IMG/VR virus record: IMGVR_UViG_3300030406_004736
Coordinates: 1 to 33,764 of that record
DNA from: a virus
DNA: 33,764 bases
Strand: one strand, 5' to 3'
Shown: positions 14,135-21,751 of the stretch, in pieces
How positions within the stretch are numbered: the stretch's first letter is position 1
Layout: each line of letters starts with the position of its first letter
The notes under the pieces: generated by a model
Told to the model about the DNA's origin: nothing
What the model saw: only the letters and a program-made list of their open reading frames with translations
Database searches by the model: none
Made by a program: the position numbers and the translations under genes

Positions 14135-15517
14135 TTACTCTTCGCCCCCGCTAATGAAGAACCAAATGTCCTCATCAGCGTCCCACTCAAGCATACGTTC
14201 TGATGGATACTTTTCAGTACCCTTAAGGTATACGCCAGTGTGCTTCATAATGATAGTGGCAAGGTAAACCTTCTCATACCCTTCTGGCCCGATCTCCTTG
14301 ATGTACGCAGAGTCTTCAACAGGTTCTGATTGTCCCTCTTCACCATCTTCACCGGATGGATCGGTCATGTCTGGCCAAGGAAGATCATCTTCAGGTTCGT
14401 TGTCGCTTAGTCGTGGAAGTGCGTCAGCAATAGTGGGACCGTCATCTCCTTCAATGACGACTCCAAACCCTGCTTCAAAGTAAGCCTTCTCGTCTTCAGT
14501 CATCTCCGGTACGATTTCAGACTTCTTCCTAAGAACAGTCTCTGGCTGATTCTCCTCACTCCAACTATCAGGGAAAGTTTCTGGGGGATGCCATCCAGAC
14601 TTTGGTATACCATCGATTCGTCTGGTCTTCTTTGACCATCCCATAGACTTCATGGTTGCTCCAATGGATAGCTTTGCCTTGTGAGGCATTGTTGATTCAT
14701 CCTTTGGAACATCCAAACCGTTGCCATCGAAGTCATAGCTGGACATTGCAATCTCGTAAGAACTGATACCAGCATACAGGTTCATGCTTGAGATTCGTAG
14801 TTGAAGCTCTTCATCTGGCTTAACTCCACTCTGCTTCTTCCTTGGCTTTGTTCTGATGTTTGTATGGTCTTCTTTATCGACAGAATCATCAGCAATGTCA
14901 TCGGACCAATCGTCAAACACATCGTCAACACCGCTGGCATCGATGGCTACATCGTCTGCGTCACTGACCTCGTTTGGCGTTTCAGAGTCGAAGAAGCCCT
15001 CTGGAGGGTACCATCGGTATGCTCTGGTGCCTCCAGTCATTTGCCGCCGTCTCTCCCATCCGAGCATTCGTAGCGCAACACCAAGGCCTTGCTCTACTGT
15101 TCTGTATGAATGAGATGACGGATCGTATAGCTGAAACTTCTCAATGATGTCTTTGATCTCTGCACCAATGTCGTCTTGGGTAAGCTTGCCTTCGATCTCT
15201 ACAGCGAACTCGGAGCCAATGTTGTCGAAGTTTGGACCAGTTCTCTGCTTCTTGCCGTTGCTGACCGAAGCTGTTGCGGCTGCAAGAAGACCCATCTCAA
15301 CCTCTTCAAAGGTAAGATGCTTGCTGTATCGACCGGCCATGTAGACCATAACGTTTGCGATTGATCGCTTGGTTGCTTTTGCTGGCCCGTCAATCAATGA
15401 CTTGCCATCTGTGTGGCTGAATCGTCCAGCCAAGTTTTCGTCGTGTTTTGCAGCAAGGTAAACGCTGTGAACTCCCACTGCGCCCTTGATACCATCAGCC
15501 AACTTTTCGCTTGGCAT
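14135..15517 (-). CDS. Large acidic phage protein with two wing-like repeats
   Basis: 460 residues from the ATG at 15517, with a strong GGGAGG eight bases upstream; an earlier in-frame start would overlap the upstream gene. It starts with a helical domain, then has two copies of a similar block: LGVALRMLGWERRRQMTGGT ending RWYPPEGF, and LSIGATMKSMGWSKKTRRID ending GWHPPETF. These read like winged-helix ends of primase or helicase proteins (compare the end of the helicase at 7752). Long acidic linkers (DDVFDDWSDDIADD) separate them. It probably binds DNA; the exact role is unknown. Confidence 0.75.
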   Translation of the reverse strand: MPSEKLADGIKGAVGVHSVYLAAKHDENLAGRFSHTDGKSLIDGPAKATKRSIANVMVYMAGRYSKHLTFEEVEMGLLAAATASVSNGKKQRTGPNFDNIGSEFAVEIEGKLTQDDIGAEIKDIIEKFQLYDPSSHSYRTVEQGLGVALRMLGWERRRQMTGGTRAYRWYPPEGFFDSETPNEVSDADDVAIDASGVDDVFDDWSDDIADDSVDKEDHTNIRTKPRKKQSGVKPDEELQLRISSMNLYAGISSYEIAMSSYDFDGNGLDVPKDESTMPHKAKLSIGATMKSMGWSKKTRRIDGIPKSGWHPPETFPDSWSEENQPETVLRKKSEIVPEMTEDEKAYFEAGFGVVIEGDDGPTIADALPRLSDNEPEDDLPWPDMTDPSGEDGEEGQSEPVEDSAYIKEIGPEGYEKVYLATIIMKHTGVYLKGTEKYPSERMLEWDADEDIWFFISGGEE

Positions 15518-15519
15518 TG

Positions 15520-16032
15520 TCACACCTCCCCGTGTGTTGTTGTTTGTGGCCACCATGCAGGTGGCTTGGTTGTCTTGTTCCACTTAGCGAATCTCGACTT
15601 CTCTCCAATGTAGAACCGTCGATAAGATTCAAATACATCTTCACCCTTGTACTGATCAGGCATGCACAGTGGGTGCGGCGTCACCGTTCGAGACTTGAAG
15701 ATTGGACCACCGAGCCAAGCCACATCTTTGATTGCTTTGCGGCAGTGACGAATGACTGCCTCTGACTTGTGGACTTTGCCGTACCGATCAGTGTACTCCT
15801 TGGCCAAGGCCATACCGTGTTCCCACAGCCATATGAAGTTGCCCATCGTCTGGCGTGCCCACACAGAGCAGGGATGATTGACGTGTGCAGACTTGTACGG
15901 AGACGTTCCGCCTAGCTCGTTGATTACCGTGCATAGCATCTGCGCTGTCTCCAAGGTCATCTTGGATACGTGCTTGTCGCACTGCATACGCGCAGCGATG
16001 CGTGGATCTTTATCCAGCACAAATATGTTCAT
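15520..16032 (-). CDS. Conserved phage protein of the MNIF-LD-DP / CDKHV type
   Basis: 170 residues with a distinctive layout: MNIFVLDKDPRIAARMQCDK, HVSKMTLETAQML, NHPCSVWARQT, AKEYTDRYGKVH, TPHPLCMPDQYK and FAKWNKTTKPPAWW. Proteins of this pattern are widespread in marine and T4-like phages and are usually left as unknown. Conserved His, Cys, Asp and Lys suggest an enzyme, but no reaction is established to my knowledge. AGGAGAAACACC precedes the ATG. Confidence 0.7.
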   Translation of the reverse strand: MNIFVLDKDPRIAARMQCDKHVSKMTLETAQMLCTVINELGGTSPYKSAHVNHPCSVWARQTMGNFIWLWEHGMALAKEYTDRYGKVHKSEAVIRHCRKAIKDVAWLGGPIFKSRTVTPHPLCMPDQYKGEDVFESYRRFYIGEKSRFAKWNKTTKPPAWWPQTTTHGEV

Positions 16033-16089
16033 GGTGTTTCTCCTGACTGTAACCTACCACGGAAACAGCATAGACGCAAAGGTATTCGA

Positions 16090-16311
16090 TTAGTTGGCTG
16101 GAATGTCATTACGAGATGTTTGCAATGCGATTCGCGCAAACTCCCATGCACCGATGTCCAAGTCTTCATTCCTGAAAGTGTTTACGTCAACCGAAAGCTG
16201 CAACTGCTCCACTGCATGAGTGATAGCGAACAGTGCATGCCACAGCAGGTCTGCGTTCTCTGGATTGATTTCCGGCATTGGTTTACCTGCTTGTTGTTTA
16301 ATCGTTGGCAT
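16090..16311 (-). CDS. Small unknown protein
   Basis: 73 residues, helical (ENADLLWHALFAITHAVEQL), soluble, AGGAG-led. The start overlaps the upstream cysteine-rich protein by 14 bases. No motif is recognised. Confidence 0.55.
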   Translation of the reverse strand: MPTIKQQAGKPMPEINPENADLLWHALFAITHAVEQLQLSVDVNTFRNEDLDIGAWEFARIALQTSRNDIPAN

Positions 16312-16915
16312 TTGTTTCTCCTTTATTTAGAGCGCGAATGATGCGCTCACTTATTGTTTCATCGATCTCTTCAACGACGACCACCGTGGGCGTGTGATGA
16401 ACGATGCGTTCCCCTTCGGGCATTGATTGTTTAATTAGTTCTATACTCTCCTTGAGCCATTCCTTTGCGCTGCCGTGCCGATGCTCGAATGGTTTGTCTT
16501 GCGCCATGTTCTCCATGGTCCACAGCATGTACTTGAGATGGCCAATCGGAATCTCCACTGGAGTGTGGTGGAGAGTCTTATTGTCTGCCGCCTCTTCATC
16601 GCAGTGTGTGCACATGTATACATCCATGGTCAGGTCTAAGTTTGCTATGTCATCGTTAGGGAAGATGTCCCCGCACACCTCGCAGTTGAATGCTTCGTCA
16701 TCAATGCAGTCCTTGCACCACATTTCTCCATCGAATGTCTTGGTCAGTTCATCTTCGTCCTCGACCTCTTGTGAGCATTGACCCCAAGAGAAGTGATGTT
16801 CACACCTAAATGTCTCAACGCAAGCGCACTCGTCTGTTCCGCTTGCATGCCAGTAGTGTCCGCACTCTCTACATGTGCCACCATAGGCACCCCAATCGTC
16901 AGGTACGTTGCTCAT
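16298..16915 (-). CDS. Cysteine-rich zinc-finger protein
   Basis: 205 residues. The first 110 carry many Cys/His in knuckle-like pairs (CRECGHYWH, CACVETFRCEHH, CKDCIDD, CEVCGD, CTHCDEE). This looks like several zinc ribbons in a row, as in adaptors or nucleic-acid binding proteins. The rest is acidic and helical. Its start shares one base with the stop of the methyltransferase-like gene, so they are co-translated. No family is recognised. Confidence 0.65.
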   Translation of the reverse strand: MSNVPDDWGAYGGTCRECGHYWHASGTDECACVETFRCEHHFSWGQCSQEVEDEDELTKTFDGEMWCKDCIDDEAFNCEVCGDIFPNDDIANLDLTMDVYMCTHCDEEAADNKTLHHTPVEIPIGHLKYMLWTMENMAQDKPFEHRHGSAKEWLKESIELIKQSMPEGERIVHHTPTVVVVEEIDETISERIIRALNKGETNAND

Positions 16916-18336
16916 TAGTACTCCGGTGCCACTATTGCAAAGCCGTGCTCATGTGGGTTTACCTCCCACTCGCTCAATGGTGACCTTCCGTTCGCGGACA
17001 TGATTGATCGGTTGGCTCTGTAGACATCTCTTAAGTTGAGCGCGTCAGGATCTGGCCCAAAGTTTAGGCCCCAGTGCTCACACCCTGAGAGTAGCCTTGC
17101 TCTTGCCTCTTCGTACTCAATGCCCTCTCTTGGAGCGAGCGTCAGGTTTTGGCACTTAAGTTGCTCAAGAAGATTGTTGTACGTCCCCATATTAAGATGA
17201 GCTAACCATGCGGCCACTGTGCCCTTGGGTAGGTCAAAGACCTTGGCTGCTACCGCTGTCCCCACAAGTTTTGCATATCTTGCCACGTATGGCCTGAGCG
17301 CCAGTTCTCCTTGCGATGCAGTTATGGCGCGGTAGTAACCGTAGTTTGATGCTCCATAGCCAAAGTAACACTCTCCGTTGTACTCAGGCATGGGCCTGCA
17401 AAGTAGCTCAAGAACAATCCCGTGAGCGACAACGAATGTCATCGTTACGAAGGGTGTGCCGTTTTGTTTTCCGTTTCTGCTGTGGTATCCAAGGAGTCCG
17501 CCTTGAAGTATCCCCATCGCAGCGTCAAGGTCTTGAACGGTTCCCCCAACCCTAATCCTTCCACAGTTGAGGGCTTCAACCGCTTCCTCTTGAATCATTC
17601 TTGACATTAAGCACTCGCGCAGAACCTCCATCCTCGACACGCATGTTCCGAGATAGCTAATCTTTCCGCCTTTCGTTACCGCGTGGCGCACAGCCATGTC
17701 AGAAACTGTGCGATGTTTCCCGTTGCGCCTTGCTTCATGCCACTCTTTTAGAAGAGACTGCTCTCCAATGTCGATGAGCTTGCGGGGCTCGAATGGTCCG
17801 TTCATCATCATGCGTGCAGCAATCTCATTTCCAGTAGACCTGAACTGTTTTGCGTACATCTTTCGCAGGCTGCGAGGCAGCTTCGACACCACCTTACCGT
17901 TGGCCCGCTTATACTCTCGGCCCTTCAGCATTGTGATTGAGAGAATCAACGGCTGGCTCTTGTCTGCGTTGTTGATGACATTGACCAGCGTGTTGATATT
18001 TGGCATGGTCAAGCCACCGCAGAAGTCTACGTGTGCCATGTTGTAGTGCACGTTTGGGTTCTTCACCACAGACCCAAGCTGACCGTGCATCACATTCATG
18101 TTGGGAAACCGTTGGCGACACCTGTCAACGCTATCCTTCTCCATGTCCACTGCGGTAATCTTGTCGTGGTCGATACCCCACCCATCGAGTGCGGACATGT
18201 CACCACCATCACCAGCAAGAACGACGATGCCATCGTTGCTCATGTTGAGCCAGTTTGCGAAGTAGAACATCTGGTGCCACATTCGTAATCTGGTGATTTT
18301 CTTACCGGGGCTGTCGCCCTTGTATGTGCTGGACAT
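16915..18336 (-). CDS. Rossmann-fold, methyltransferase-like protein
   Basis: 473 residues from the ATG at 18336, preceded by AAAGGAG; an upstream in-frame start would cross the promoter. Residues about 28-60 give IVVLAGDGGDMSALDGWGI and ITAVDMEKDSVDRCRQRFP, the glycine loop and acidic end of strand 2 of class I SAM-dependent methyltransferases. They are followed by AHVDFCGG, a motif-IV-like acidic strand. The C-terminal two thirds match no family I know. The substrate is unknown; DNA, RNA or a small molecule are all possible. A palindromic operator lies at its promoter. Confidence 0.6.
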   Translation of the reverse strand: MSSTYKGDSPGKKITRLRMWHQMFYFANWLNMSNDGIVVLAGDGGDMSALDGWGIDHDKITAVDMEKDSVDRCRQRFPNMNVMHGQLGSVVKNPNVHYNMAHVDFCGGLTMPNINTLVNVINNADKSQPLILSITMLKGREYKRANGKVVSKLPRSLRKMYAKQFRSTGNEIAARMMMNGPFEPRKLIDIGEQSLLKEWHEARRNGKHRTVSDMAVRHAVTKGGKISYLGTCVSRMEVLRECLMSRMIQEEAVEALNCGRIRVGGTVQDLDAAMGILQGGLLGYHSRNGKQNGTPFVTMTFVVAHGIVLELLCRPMPEYNGECYFGYGASNYGYYRAITASQGELALRPYVARYAKLVGTAVAAKVFDLPKGTVAAWLAHLNMGTYNNLLEQLKCQNLTLAPREGIEYEEARARLLSGCEHWGLNFGPDPDALNLRDVYRANRSIMSANGRSPLSEWEVNPHEHGFAIVAPEY

Positions 18337-18365
18337 GGTGGTGTTTCTCCTTTTAGTTGTGGTGT

Positions 18366-18371
18366 ACTGTA
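18366..18371 (-). promoter_or_regulatory. -10 box of the methyltransferase-like gene
   Basis: Minus-strand GGTTACAGT gives TACAGT as a -10 box. The -35 position (18389-18394) overlaps the palindrome at 18393-18409 and does not match TTGACA, which fits a promoter controlled by a bound protein. Confidence 0.4.
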
Positions 18372-18382
18372 ACCTTAGTAGG

Positions 18383-18814
18383 CTACACGTGGCGGACAGA
18401 ATCTGTCCGGCGCTGCTCTTGCATCCAAGCGCGAGCCTCCTTGCATTTGTCTCGGTAGTCTTTGGCCCAGTCAACGCATCGAGTAGATAACATCTCACCA
18501 TCGAAGTAAAACAGTCCTGAGTCTATGGCCTGCTGTAGTGCCTCTTGATGCCCGATGGGGTGATTCTGTATGAGTCGAATATCGAACTCATACTCGCAGT
18601 CTTCGGTGGAGTCGATGGTGTACCAGTAGGTCAACCTGTTGTACAGGTCTTGGTCTTTGTAGACGTGGTATACCTCGTAGGTAAGGCCACCCTCGTTGTC
18701 GAAGTCCCGAAGGTCATTGTTTGGTGATAGGGCACAGTGCGCCTCAATCTCTTCGCGGGTGCATTGCACTCGAATCTCAAAGGCCACTTCTGGCTCAACC
18801 CATGTCATTGGCAT
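18383..18814 (-). CDS. Unknown acidic protein
   Basis: 143 residues from the ATG at 18814 (GGAG upstream), overlapping the upstream stop as TAATG. It is beta-rich and acidic, with many aromatics (YHVYKDQDLYNRLTYWYTID). No motif is recognised. The 3' end carries the operator palindrome at 18393-18409. Confidence 0.65.
   Translation of the reverse strand: MPMTWVEPEVAFEIRVQCTREEIEAHCALSPNNDLRDFDNEGGLTYEVYHVYKDQDLYNRLTYWYTIDSTEDCEYEFDIRLIQNHPIGHQEALQQAIDSGLFYFDGEMLSTRCVDWAKDYRDKCKEARAWMQEQRRTDSVRHV
18393..18409. promoter_or_regulatory. Operator palindrome CGGACAG-AAT-CTGTCCG
   Basis: A perfect 17-bp inverted repeat. It has the same half-site and spacing as the operator at 6379-6393 (GGACA, five bases, TGTCC). 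It covers the -35 position of the methyltransferase-like gene. Confidence 0.55.
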
Positions 18815-19005
18815 TACTCGTCTCCTTCGCAGCAGTCTTCGCAAACAATCTCGTCATCCATTGGTGCCTTGGCCTCGCACAAGTGGCACATCTCTGGCCA
18901 CATACAATCAGCGCACAGCCAACCGTTACCAGTCTCAGTCCGGTTAACGAACAGGCCTGAACCGGGAGCAGTCGATGCTCCGCAATCTACACATAAATCT
19001 TCCAT
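18814..19005 (-). CDS. Small zinc-ribbon protein
   Basis: 63 residues from the ATG at 19005; GTGGAG six bases before acts as ribosome site, and a longer GTG start would lack one. It has eight Cys in four pairs (CVDCG, CADC, CHLC, CEDCC), probably two zinc sites. Such mini-ribbons are common in phage early regions and can bind nucleic acid or host proteins. It is the first gene of a small operon behind the promoter at 19045-19073. Confidence 0.65.
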   Translation of the reverse strand: MEDLCVDCGASTAPGSGLFVNRTETGNGWLCADCMWPEMCHLCEAKAPMDDEIVCEDCCEGDE

Positions 19006-19044
19006 TGATAACTCCACGTATCCAGTTGTTGTCTACACAGATAA

Positions 19045-19073
19045 CACTTATGGTTTATTTATTATTCCGTCAA
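19045..19073 (-). promoter_or_regulatory. Putative promoter for the zinc-ribbon operon
   Basis: Minus-strand TTGACG (19068-19073), 17 bases, TAAGTG (19045-19050). The spacer is AT-rich. The -10 is weak, so confidence is moderate. Confidence 0.45.
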
Positions 19074-19279
19074 TCCGAACCAAACGGTTCGCCGTGAATC
19101 TTGGCGACCAACTCATCCGCCGCGTGGTTCCAACTGTCGTCGCACTGGTCCCAATGTGCAGACAGTTGCTCCTTGATGAAGTCCACGATCTCTGACTTGT
19201 GGCCTCGGGCGTCAGGACGCAACTCGCTCACAATAATCTCAGCCACCTGTTCTCGGTTCTCTTTTGTGTTTGCAGCCAT
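19070..19279 (-). CDS. Small unknown helical protein
   Basis: 69 residues from the ATG at 19279 with GGTGAG upstream, sharing one base with the stop of the micro-gene before it (TGATG). It is helical and charged (REQVAEIIVSELRPDARG, then IVDFIKEQL). No motif is recognised. Confidence 0.55.
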   Translation of the reverse strand: MAANTKENREQVAEIIVSELRPDARGHKSEIVDFIKEQLSAHWDQCDDSWNHAADELVAKIHGEPFGSD

Positions 19280-19404
19280 CACTCACCCCCTTCATCTGCG
19301 TACAGACCGTCAATGTCACCAGCGAATCCATCACACAGGTACTCGCTATCGTCTGGTTCGTTGGGGCAGTTGCCCCCACAGTATCGACATGTTTCGTCTT
19401 CCAT
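19279..19404 (-). CDS. 41-residue Cys-rich micro-protein
   Basis: A short gene with strong GGAGGTGAG before the ATG at 19404 and one-base coupling on both sides (TGATG). It encodes MEDETCRYCGGNCPNEPDDS and continues to about residue 41, ending in GGE. Three Cys in a C-x2-C-x3-C arrangement plus one later Cys suggest a zinc knuckle. The spacing, ribosome site and couplings make it a real gene. Confidence 0.6.
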   Translation of the reverse strand: MEDETCRYCGGNCPNEPDDSEYLCDGFAGDIDGLYADEGGE

Positions 19405-19694
19405 CACTCACCTCCTGATGCTTGGTTGTAGATGCGGCGAGCGAAGTTGATGACCGTGGAATCGTCTTCGCTGTACTGTTCATTGTCTTCAAAGTGGTCA
19501 AGCATCTCACCCAGAGCGTTGAGCAGGTCAGGTGCTGCACAGATTAGGCGGCTGTTGGCATCAGCGACAGGTGAATAGGGATAGTTGACCCCACTGTCCT
19601 CTGGTCGCACCAGCATCTCACAGATGGGTGAGCCATCTTCGGCTTGAATCTCGCAGGCGTTTTCGGTCCATGGTCCAAGTGTATGCGTAGGCAT
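19404..19694 (-). CDS. Small phage protein with AAPDLL motif
   Basis: 96 residues from the ATG at 19694, GGAGGTGAG upstream. ANSRLICAAPDLLNALGEML is a hallmark seen in many small phage proteins of unknown function. An acidic helix follows. It is coupled by one-base overlaps on both sides. Confidence 0.65.
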   Translation of the reverse strand: MPTHTLGPWTENACEIQAEDGSPICEMLVRPEDSGVNYPYSPVADANSRLICAAPDLLNALGEMLDHFEDNEQYSEDDSTVINFARRIYNQASGGE

Positions 19695-20389
19695 CACTCA
19701 CCTCCAATCTGCTTGCGGTTACCACTGCTGCCGACACCAGCACTGAGCTTTACGTTTCGACCAGCCTTGTAGCCAGCACTGTTGTGGCCATAGTTGCTGG
19801 TAGAGCCAGAGCGGAAAGAGAAGTTCTGGTTGACCCAGTCATCCACCTTCTGCTTTCGGGTGCGAACAATGGCGAAGCCCTCAGCGTTCTCTTCCTTGGT
19901 GTCCTTGCGAATCTCTTCCAGTTTGCTGTGCAGCCCTCTTACGGCACTGCGGCGGAAGTTGTTGCCCAGCATCTTCTTTGTGCCACGGTCCCACTCGTCG
20001 AGGCTGTTGATATAGCTGCGAGCTTCGGCTTCAATCTGACGCTCGCAAATCTCGTAGAGGTACCGAAGAATCTCGATGTCGGTACGATGACCGTACATGC
20101 TGATGAACTGTCCGATGCCCTTGTGGGAAGTGTAAGCAACCTGACAGTTGCAGTGAACACCCAGCGTGGACGCAAGTATTCGACGCCAGACGCTGACGCG
20201 AACCTTCATGTCCTGCTTCTCGACAGGGTCGTGCTCGACCTCCTTGTCGAGATCAATGCTTGCCATCTCAATGGCGTGTGCTGCCATCATACGGCTGGCA
20301 AGTCGCGCGGCAGTCTCACCTTCTGGTGTGCCGTCTTGGTCTTGGGAGAGTCGGAGGAGCTTTTCAATCTTGGCAATGATGGGGTTCAT
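19694..20389 (-). CDS. DUF2786-like phage protein
   Basis: 231 residues. The N-terminus IIAKIEKLLRLSQDQDGTPE, then GETAARLASRMMAAHAIE, fits DUF2786, a helical phage and bacterial family of unknown role. The C-terminal half is basic with helices (EEIRKDTKEENAEGFAIVRT) and a Gly/Ser-rich end. AAGGTGAAAC precedes the ATG. It heads a cluster of small coupled genes. Confidence 0.7.
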   Translation of the reverse strand: MNPIIAKIEKLLRLSQDQDGTPEGETAARLASRMMAAHAIEMASIDLDKEVEHDPVEKQDMKVRVSVWRRILASTLGVHCNCQVAYTSHKGIGQFISMYGHRTDIEILRYLYEICERQIEAEARSYINSLDEWDRGTKKMLGNNFRRSAVRGLHSKLEEIRKDTKEENAEGFAIVRTRKQKVDDWVNQNFSFRSGSTSNYGHNSAGYKAGRNVKLSAGVGSSGNRKQIGGE

Positions 20390-20515
20390 GTTTCACCTTG
20401 TGTTGTTTCGGGAGAGGTTGCGCCCTGTTTATGTTGCGTACTGACCCGGACGCCCGGTCGTTGTACGCTCACTCGCTGCGTGGCCGAGTACTCTCTACCG
20501 CAGTCTCACCACACG
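20390..20515. other. Leader gap without gene
   Basis: 126 bases between two leftward genes with no gene seen. It contains a CG-rich short repeat (CCGGACGCCCGG at about 20448-20459) that could form a small hairpin; no T-tract and no clear promoter boxes are visible. Confidence 0.3.
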
Positions 20516-21019
20516 TTAGTTTTGCAAGTCATCGCTGAGCTTGTCCATCGCATCGTTGGTGCGCTGGTGCTCTGCTTCTTCACCGTGAGCGCCATTTGTA
20601 TAGGCGTTCTTTGCATCTTCAATGATGCGCTTGGTCAGTGCAGTAGAGAACTCTGACTGGTCACTGGCAAGGAACTTTTCAAAGTGGCGAATCATTTCTC
20701 CCAGCGCATCGCGCAACCTTTCGTCTTCTGACTGCTGCATGTTGTCTCGGAAGTGTCGAGCCCCGATGGCCTCACCGTAGATGGACGCCAGTTCCAGAAC
20801 ATTCATGTCCCAGCACCGAAGGTTCCCCGTGTCAAGTTGACACAGATGGTGCCACAGTGTGTGCACCGCGTCAGCCAGATTCTCCAAGTATTGAGGGTCA
20901 GCATACTCCCGGCACGGAAGCCCAGCGTTAATCAGAATCCTCAAGATATAGGACGCTCGGCTATCGAGGTTGTCGTTGATGCGCTCAAGATTATCGAGTG
21001 CGTGTTTCTTTTCAGACAT
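20516..21019 (-). CDS. Unknown helical phage protein
   Basis: 167 residues from the ATG at 21019, preceded by AGGAG; the longer frame contains this ribosome site and is not used. It is helical and acidic, with a motif-free repetitive look (LDNLERINDNLDSRASYILR; ERLRDALGEMIRHFEKFL). No family is recognised. The start lies 14 bases after the upstream gene's stop. Confidence 0.6.
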   Translation of the reverse strand: MSEKKHALDNLERINDNLDSRASYILRILINAGLPCREYADPQYLENLADAVHTLWHHLCQLDTGNLRCWDMNVLELASIYGEAIGARHFRDNMQQSEDERLRDALGEMIRHFEKFLASDQSEFSTALTKRIIEDAKNAYTNGAHGEEAEHQRTNDAMDKLSDDLQN

Positions 21020-21033
21020 GGTGTATTTCTCCT

Positions 21034-21390
21034 TCATCCGTAGATGACTTCGCCAAAACAGGCTTGTTGAATGATGACATCTGCGATGTCGGAACCGACA
21101 TCGTATGATTCGCCTTTGACCACAAGATACCGGATTGCATCTTGGTAGTAGTTGTTGAGTGACTGCTTGACATGAAGGTCAAGTACAGCCTGCTCCACCT
21201 TTGCAAGACTCAAAGCATACTCCTTGGAGTCTTCGGCATCAGTAACGAAGTAGGTCAGGTACTTGCCGCCCTCGCCAGTGTTGTCAACAAGCCTCTTGCT
21301 TGCCCAGTAGCTGGTGCCTTCAGCAGCCATATCAACGATTGTCTCGAAGTCTGTTTGCGAAAGGTTGAATGTGATGATTGCGTTGGCCAT
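21034..21390 (-). CDS. Unknown small protein, first gene of the leftward cluster
   Basis: 118 residues, MANAIITFNLSQTDF... Beta strand start then helices; soluble. It follows a good promoter at 21491-21519. No motif is recognised. Confidence 0.6.
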   Translation of the reverse strand: MANAIITFNLSQTDFETIVDMAAEGTSYWASKRLVDNTGEGGKYLTYFVTDAEDSKEYALSLAKVEQAVLDLHVKQSLNNYYQDAIRYLVVKGESYDVGSDIADVIIQQACFGEVIYG

Positions 21391-21490
21391 AGTAGTGCTT
21401 GTTTCCTTATTGAAATAATGGCGAGCGGTTCCCAGTGGTATGCTCGACCTGCCTTGTGATTGGTGTTGAGGGTGTCCTGTGTGGTATTAC

Positions 21491-21519
21491 AAGGTAACCT
21501 ATATAGAATAAACTTGCAA
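21491..21519 (-). promoter_or_regulatory. Sigma70 promoter of the 21390 gene
   Basis: Minus-strand TTGCAA (21514-21519), 17 bases, TACCTT (21491-21496), with GGTTAC at the -10 as in the array promoters further right. Confidence 0.55.
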
Positions 21520-21543
21520 GTATTATCTGTTAGAAAGATTGAT

Positions 21544-21750
21544 TGTCCAGAGCGGTGGGACAGTGTCCCTCATGGGGGGACAGGGTAAAAATGTAGCTTG
21601 AACCTTTGCTTTCTCTACTGTCCTTCTTGTCCCTACCTTCTTCTATAAAAGGGTAAAGAGTAAAGAGAATATATAAAGATAGTAAGATAATATTGTGTAC
21701 CAATAGGGTTATATAGGGGAGAGTAGGGACGGGGGGACAGGTAGGGACAG
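21544..21750. other. Candidate replication origin: inverted GGGACA iterons flanking an AT-rich stretch
   Basis: This gene-free region has at least seven GGGACA/TGTCC-type boxes: GGGACAGTGTCCC (21557-21569), GGGACAGGG (21577-21585), CTGTCC (21618-21623), TGTCCCTACC (21628-21637), GGGAC (21726-21730), GGGACAG (21734-21740) and GGTAGGGACA (21740-21749). TGTCCCTACC and GGTAGGGACA are exact inverted copies on either side of an AT-rich segment (about 21640-21715, e.g. AATATATAAAGATAGTAAGA). Such iteron-plus-AT layout is typical of phage origins. It could instead be a regulatory region. Confidence 0.45.
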
Positions 21751-21751
21751 C

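Noticed and set aside
15520-16032. A T4 endonuclease V (pyrimidine dimer glycosylase) call for the MNIFVLDKDP protein
   Set aside because: The known glycosylase motifs are absent; only the general size fits, so it is left as a conserved phage protein of unknown role.
19784-20656. A 290-codon open frame on the plus strand
   Set aside because: It lies opposite the DUF2786-like gene and the gap beside it, lacks a ribosome site and has an odd amino-acid mix; the minus-strand genes explain the region.
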